Assembly: GCF_900115845.1 (NCBI RefSeq)
Contig: NZ_FOXX01000015.1
Span: forward strand, 54,084-90,326
DNA length: 36,243 nucleotides
DNA from: Priestia endophytica DSM 13796
GTDB taxonomy: Bacteria > Bacillota > Bacilli > Bacillales > Bacillaceae_H
Direction of reading: 5' to 3'
Shown: in pieces, positions 34,638-36,243 of the stretch
Layout of the letters: each line of letters begins with the position of its first letter
Numbering within the stretch: position 1 is the first letter of the stretch
Translations under genes and position numbers: made by a program
Notes under the pieces: generated by a model
Told to the model about the DNA's origin: nothing
Databases searched by the model: none
The model's input: only the letters and a program-made list of their open reading frames with translations

Positions 34638-35204
34638 TTAGTTGTTTTTAATTCCTTCCCATCTCTTAGCAGCGGAAAGACAAATATTAAACTGGTCAAG
34701 AGCTCTAAATACGATATGGTTAATAATATCATCAATGCTTTGAGGGTGATTATAGAAAGCAGGCATTGGAGGGAATATAATGGTTCCCATACGTGATAAC
34801 GCTAGCATATTTTCAAGGTGAATATCATTTAGTGGCGTTTCACGAGTCATTAACAGTAATTTTTTTCGTTCTTTTAATATTACATCTGCTGCTCGCGTCA
34901 CAAGATTATCTGCTAGGCCCATTCGGATGGAGGCTAAAGATTTCATACTGCAAGGAGCAATGATCATTCCATCAACTTGAAAAGAGCCACTCGATATTTT
35001 AGCACCTAAGTCTTTTGGGGAATACGTATAGTCTGCAAGTGCTTCAACTTCTTTTGTAGTATAAGTAGTCTCTACATGAACTGTAGCTGAAGCCCACTGG
35101 GACATAACAAGATGTGTTTCAATGTCTGTATTTTTTAAAAGCTCAAGAAGGCGTATGCCAAAGATTGCCCCTGTTGCTCCTGTTATACCAATAATTAATT
35201 TCAT
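34638..35204 (-). CDS. ubiX: UbiX-family flavin prenyltransferase (BsdB-like)
   Basis: It makes prenylated FMN from dimethylallyl (mono)phosphate and FMNH2, the cofactor of UbiD-type decarboxylases. The protein has 188 residues (family 185-205). GITGATGAIFGIRLLE is the N-terminal flavin-binding motif. IIAPCSMKSLASI and the C-terminal NHPQSIDDIINHIVFRALDQF are UbiX hallmarks. AAAGGAG is 7 nt before the ATG. In B. subtilis the homologue bsdB is followed by bsdC (a UbiD phenolic-acid decarboxylase). No UbiD gene is adjacent here. Confidence 0.93.
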   Translation of the reverse strand: MKLIIGITGATGAIFGIRLLELLKNTDIETHLVMSQWASATVHVETTYTTKEVEALADYTYSPKDLGAKISSGSFQVDGMIIAPCSMKSLASIRMGLADNLVTRAADVILKERKKLLLMTRETPLNDIHLENMLALSRMGTIIFPPMPAFYNHPQSIDDIINHIVFRALDQFNICLSAAKRWEGIKNN

Positions 35205-35395
35205 GTTCTGACTCCTTTCTTTACATGATAACGTGGTATAAAATAATTATACAGTTCTCCTAGTTCTATTAAAAATATCTATAAAATGTATATATAATAC
35301 CAGCAGAGTATATTAAAGTTTCAAGCAGCCTTCTTTCTAGTAGAAGGGAGGGTGATTTAAAATACAATATTTTTTTAAAATACTTTCAGAAAGTG
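35205..35395. other. Divergent spacer between ubiX and the rrn promoters
   Basis: AT-rich DNA presumably holding the ubiX promoter on the minus strand (a TATAAT is present near 35246-35251 in minus orientation, without a clear -35). No gene seen. Confidence 0.4.
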
Positions 35396-35424
35396 TTGAC
35401 ACATAAAAGAAGAGTTGGTATTAT
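35396..35424 (+). promoter_or_regulatory. rrn promoter P1
   Basis: TTGACA (35396-35401), a 17-bp spacer and TATTAT (35419-35424). First of three tandem promoters before the tRNA-16S operon. Confidence 0.88.
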
Positions 35425-35515
35425 TAATGACGTTGCTTCTTTAAAAAGCTTTCCGGAAAACGAAAGGAAACAATTTAAAGAAGAAACAAACTAAAAATAC
35501 TTTTTAAAAAAAGTA

Positions 35516-35544
35516 TTGACATAATGAAATGGTTTTGGTAAGAT
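35516..35544 (+). promoter_or_regulatory. rrn promoter P2
   Basis: TTGACA (35516-35521), a 17-bp spacer and TAAGAT (35539-35544). It is followed by ATTAATGTCGCTTCT, which closely resembles the sequence after P1. Confidence 0.88.
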
Positions 35545-35600
35545 AATTAATGTCGCTTCTGAGGAAGTGATATGAAATAATCAAAACAACAAAAAAGTTG

Positions 35601-35629
35601 TTGACAGCAAAACCGAAAGATGATAAGAT
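35601..35629 (+). promoter_or_regulatory. rrn promoter P3
   Basis: TTGACA (35601-35606), a 17-bp spacer and TAAGAT (35624-35629), followed by GATTAAGTCGCTTA. It lies 24 bp before tRNA-Arg. Confidence 0.88.
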
Positions 35630-35653
35630 GATTAAGTCGCTTATTTAAGAAAT

Positions 35654-35730
<77 letters not shown>

Positions 35731-35752
35731 ATTACAAAATAAAGTCATCTGA

Positions 35753-35829
35753 CGGGAAGTAGCTCAGCTTGGTAGAGCACATGGTTTGGGACCATGGGGT
35801 CGCAGGTTCGAATCCTGTCTTCCCGACCA
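35753..35829 (+). tRNA. tRNA-Pro(TGG)
   Basis: Acceptor arms CGGGAAG and CTTCCCG, anticodon TGG in GTTTGGGAC, encoded CCA. It is a possible ligand, when uncharged, of the proBA T-box at 7129-7367. Confidence 0.96.
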
Positions 35830-35850
35830 GGAGCAACTTCAAAAAAAGAT

Positions 35851-35924
35851 GCGGGTGTAGTTTAGTGGTAAAACCTCAGCCTTCCAAGCTGATGTCGTGA
35901 GTTCGATTCTCATCACCCGCTCCA
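35851..35924 (+). tRNA. tRNA-Gly(TCC)
   Basis: Acceptor arms GCGGGTG and CACCCGC, anticodon TCC in CTTCCAA, encoded CCA. Last tRNA before 16S. Confidence 0.96.
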
Positions 35925-35929
35925 ATTAT

Positions 35930-36042
35930 ATTGACCTTTGAAAACTGAACAAAATACGTCAACGTTAATTCTATTTTATTTTTAAAACAACGTTTCTTAT
36001 TAGAAACAAAAAGCTATGGGCATCGAAAGATGAAACCAAACT
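35930..36042 (+). promoter_or_regulatory. 16S leader with boxA-like antitermination site
   Basis: TTGACCTTTGAAAACTGAAC at 35931-35950 resembles the boxA/NusB region of Bacillus rrn leaders. The rest is the pre-16S 5' processing region. Confidence 0.55.
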
Positions 36043-36243
36043 TTCTATGGAGAGTTTGATCCTGGCTCAGGACGAACGCTGGCGGCGTGCCTAATACATG
36101 CAAGTCGAGCGGAGTTTTGAAAAGCTTGCTTTTCAAAACTTAGCGGCGGACGGGTGAGTAACACGTGGGCAACCTGCCCTTGAGACGGGGATAACTCCGG
36201 GAAACCGGAGCTAATACCGGATAACACATATCTTCGCATGAGG
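36043..36243 (+). rRNA. rrs: 16S ribosomal RNA (5' 201 bases only)
   Basis: It starts near TTCTATGGAGAGTTTGATCC and includes the universal 27F region, the AATACATGCAAGTCGAGCGG segment, the V1 hairpin and GGCGGACGGGTGAGTAACAC. The sequence is of Bacillaceae type. The gene continues past the right edge. The exact mature 5' end is uncertain by a few bases. Confidence 0.96.

Noticed and set aside
36045-36239. Minus-strand frame within 16S rRNA
   Set aside because: Common spurious ORF opposite rRNA.

Overview
The window is a chromosomal segment from a low-GC, endospore-forming Firmicute of the family Bacillaceae. The evidence is the complete rsbR-S-T-U-V-W-sigB-rsbX stress operon, the spore genes cmpA and spo0M, an immune inhibitor A metalloprotease, strong AGGAGG-type ribosome sites, and a 16S rRNA 5' end of Bacillus type. 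Gene order from ddl to the first tRNA cluster is essentially that of Bacillus subtilis (ddl-murF-cshA-[ ]-ydcA-acpS-ydcC-alr-ndoAI-ndoA-rsbRSTUVW-sigB-rsbX-tex-cmpA-ydcK-trnS). A new or different species therefore carries a well conserved core here. I cannot name the genus with confidence.

Layout. 1-5.4 kb (accessory): the 5' part of a YocH-like LysM cell-wall protein gene (minus strand) behind an array of WalR-like hexamers; inhA (minus); a membrane acyltransferase; and a frameshifted 3' remnant of a CrtI/CrtN-type carotenoid desaturase gene. 5.5-9.8 kb: spo0M, alsD, and a proline-responsive T-box leader driving proBA. 9.8-13.1 kb: aspA (minus), divergent from a merR-MFS efflux operon. 13.3-23.3 kb: cell-wall and core genes ddl, murF, cshA, uvsE, a rhomboid protease (minus), acpS, a ydcC lipoprotein, alr and the mazEF-type ndoAI-ndoA. 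23.5-28.4 kb: the sigma-B stressosome operon with an internal sigma-B promoter that overlaps the rsbU stop codon. 28.5-31.4 kb: tex, the 37-codon cmpA on the opposite strand, and sprT-like ydcK. 31.4-32.2 kb: seven tRNAs (Asn, Ser, Glu, Gln, Lys, Leu, Leu). 32.2-32.8 kb: two decayed genes, one VOC-family and one Ig-like or unknown. 33.0-35.2 kb: a second membrane acyltransferase and a ubiX-PPOX pair (minus). 35.2-36.2 kb: an rRNA operon start with three tandem strong promoters, tRNA-Arg, -Pro and -Gly, then the 5' end of 16S rRNA.

How they work together. ddl, murF and alr supply and use D-Ala-D-Ala for peptidoglycan. T-box proBA makes proline when uncharged tRNA-Pro accumulates. RsbR/S/T form the stressosome that releases RsbT to activate RsbU. 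RsbU dephosphorylates RsbV, which frees SigB from RsbW, and RsbX resets the system. No clearly novel multi-gene system was found. The most useful non-routine observations are the phased WalR-like array, the carotenoid-gene remnant, the easily missed cmpA, the uvsE replacement of ydbS-ydbT, the decay zone beside the tRNA-Leu that is an integration site in B. subtilis, the structured leader before cshA, and the triple rrn promoter repeat.
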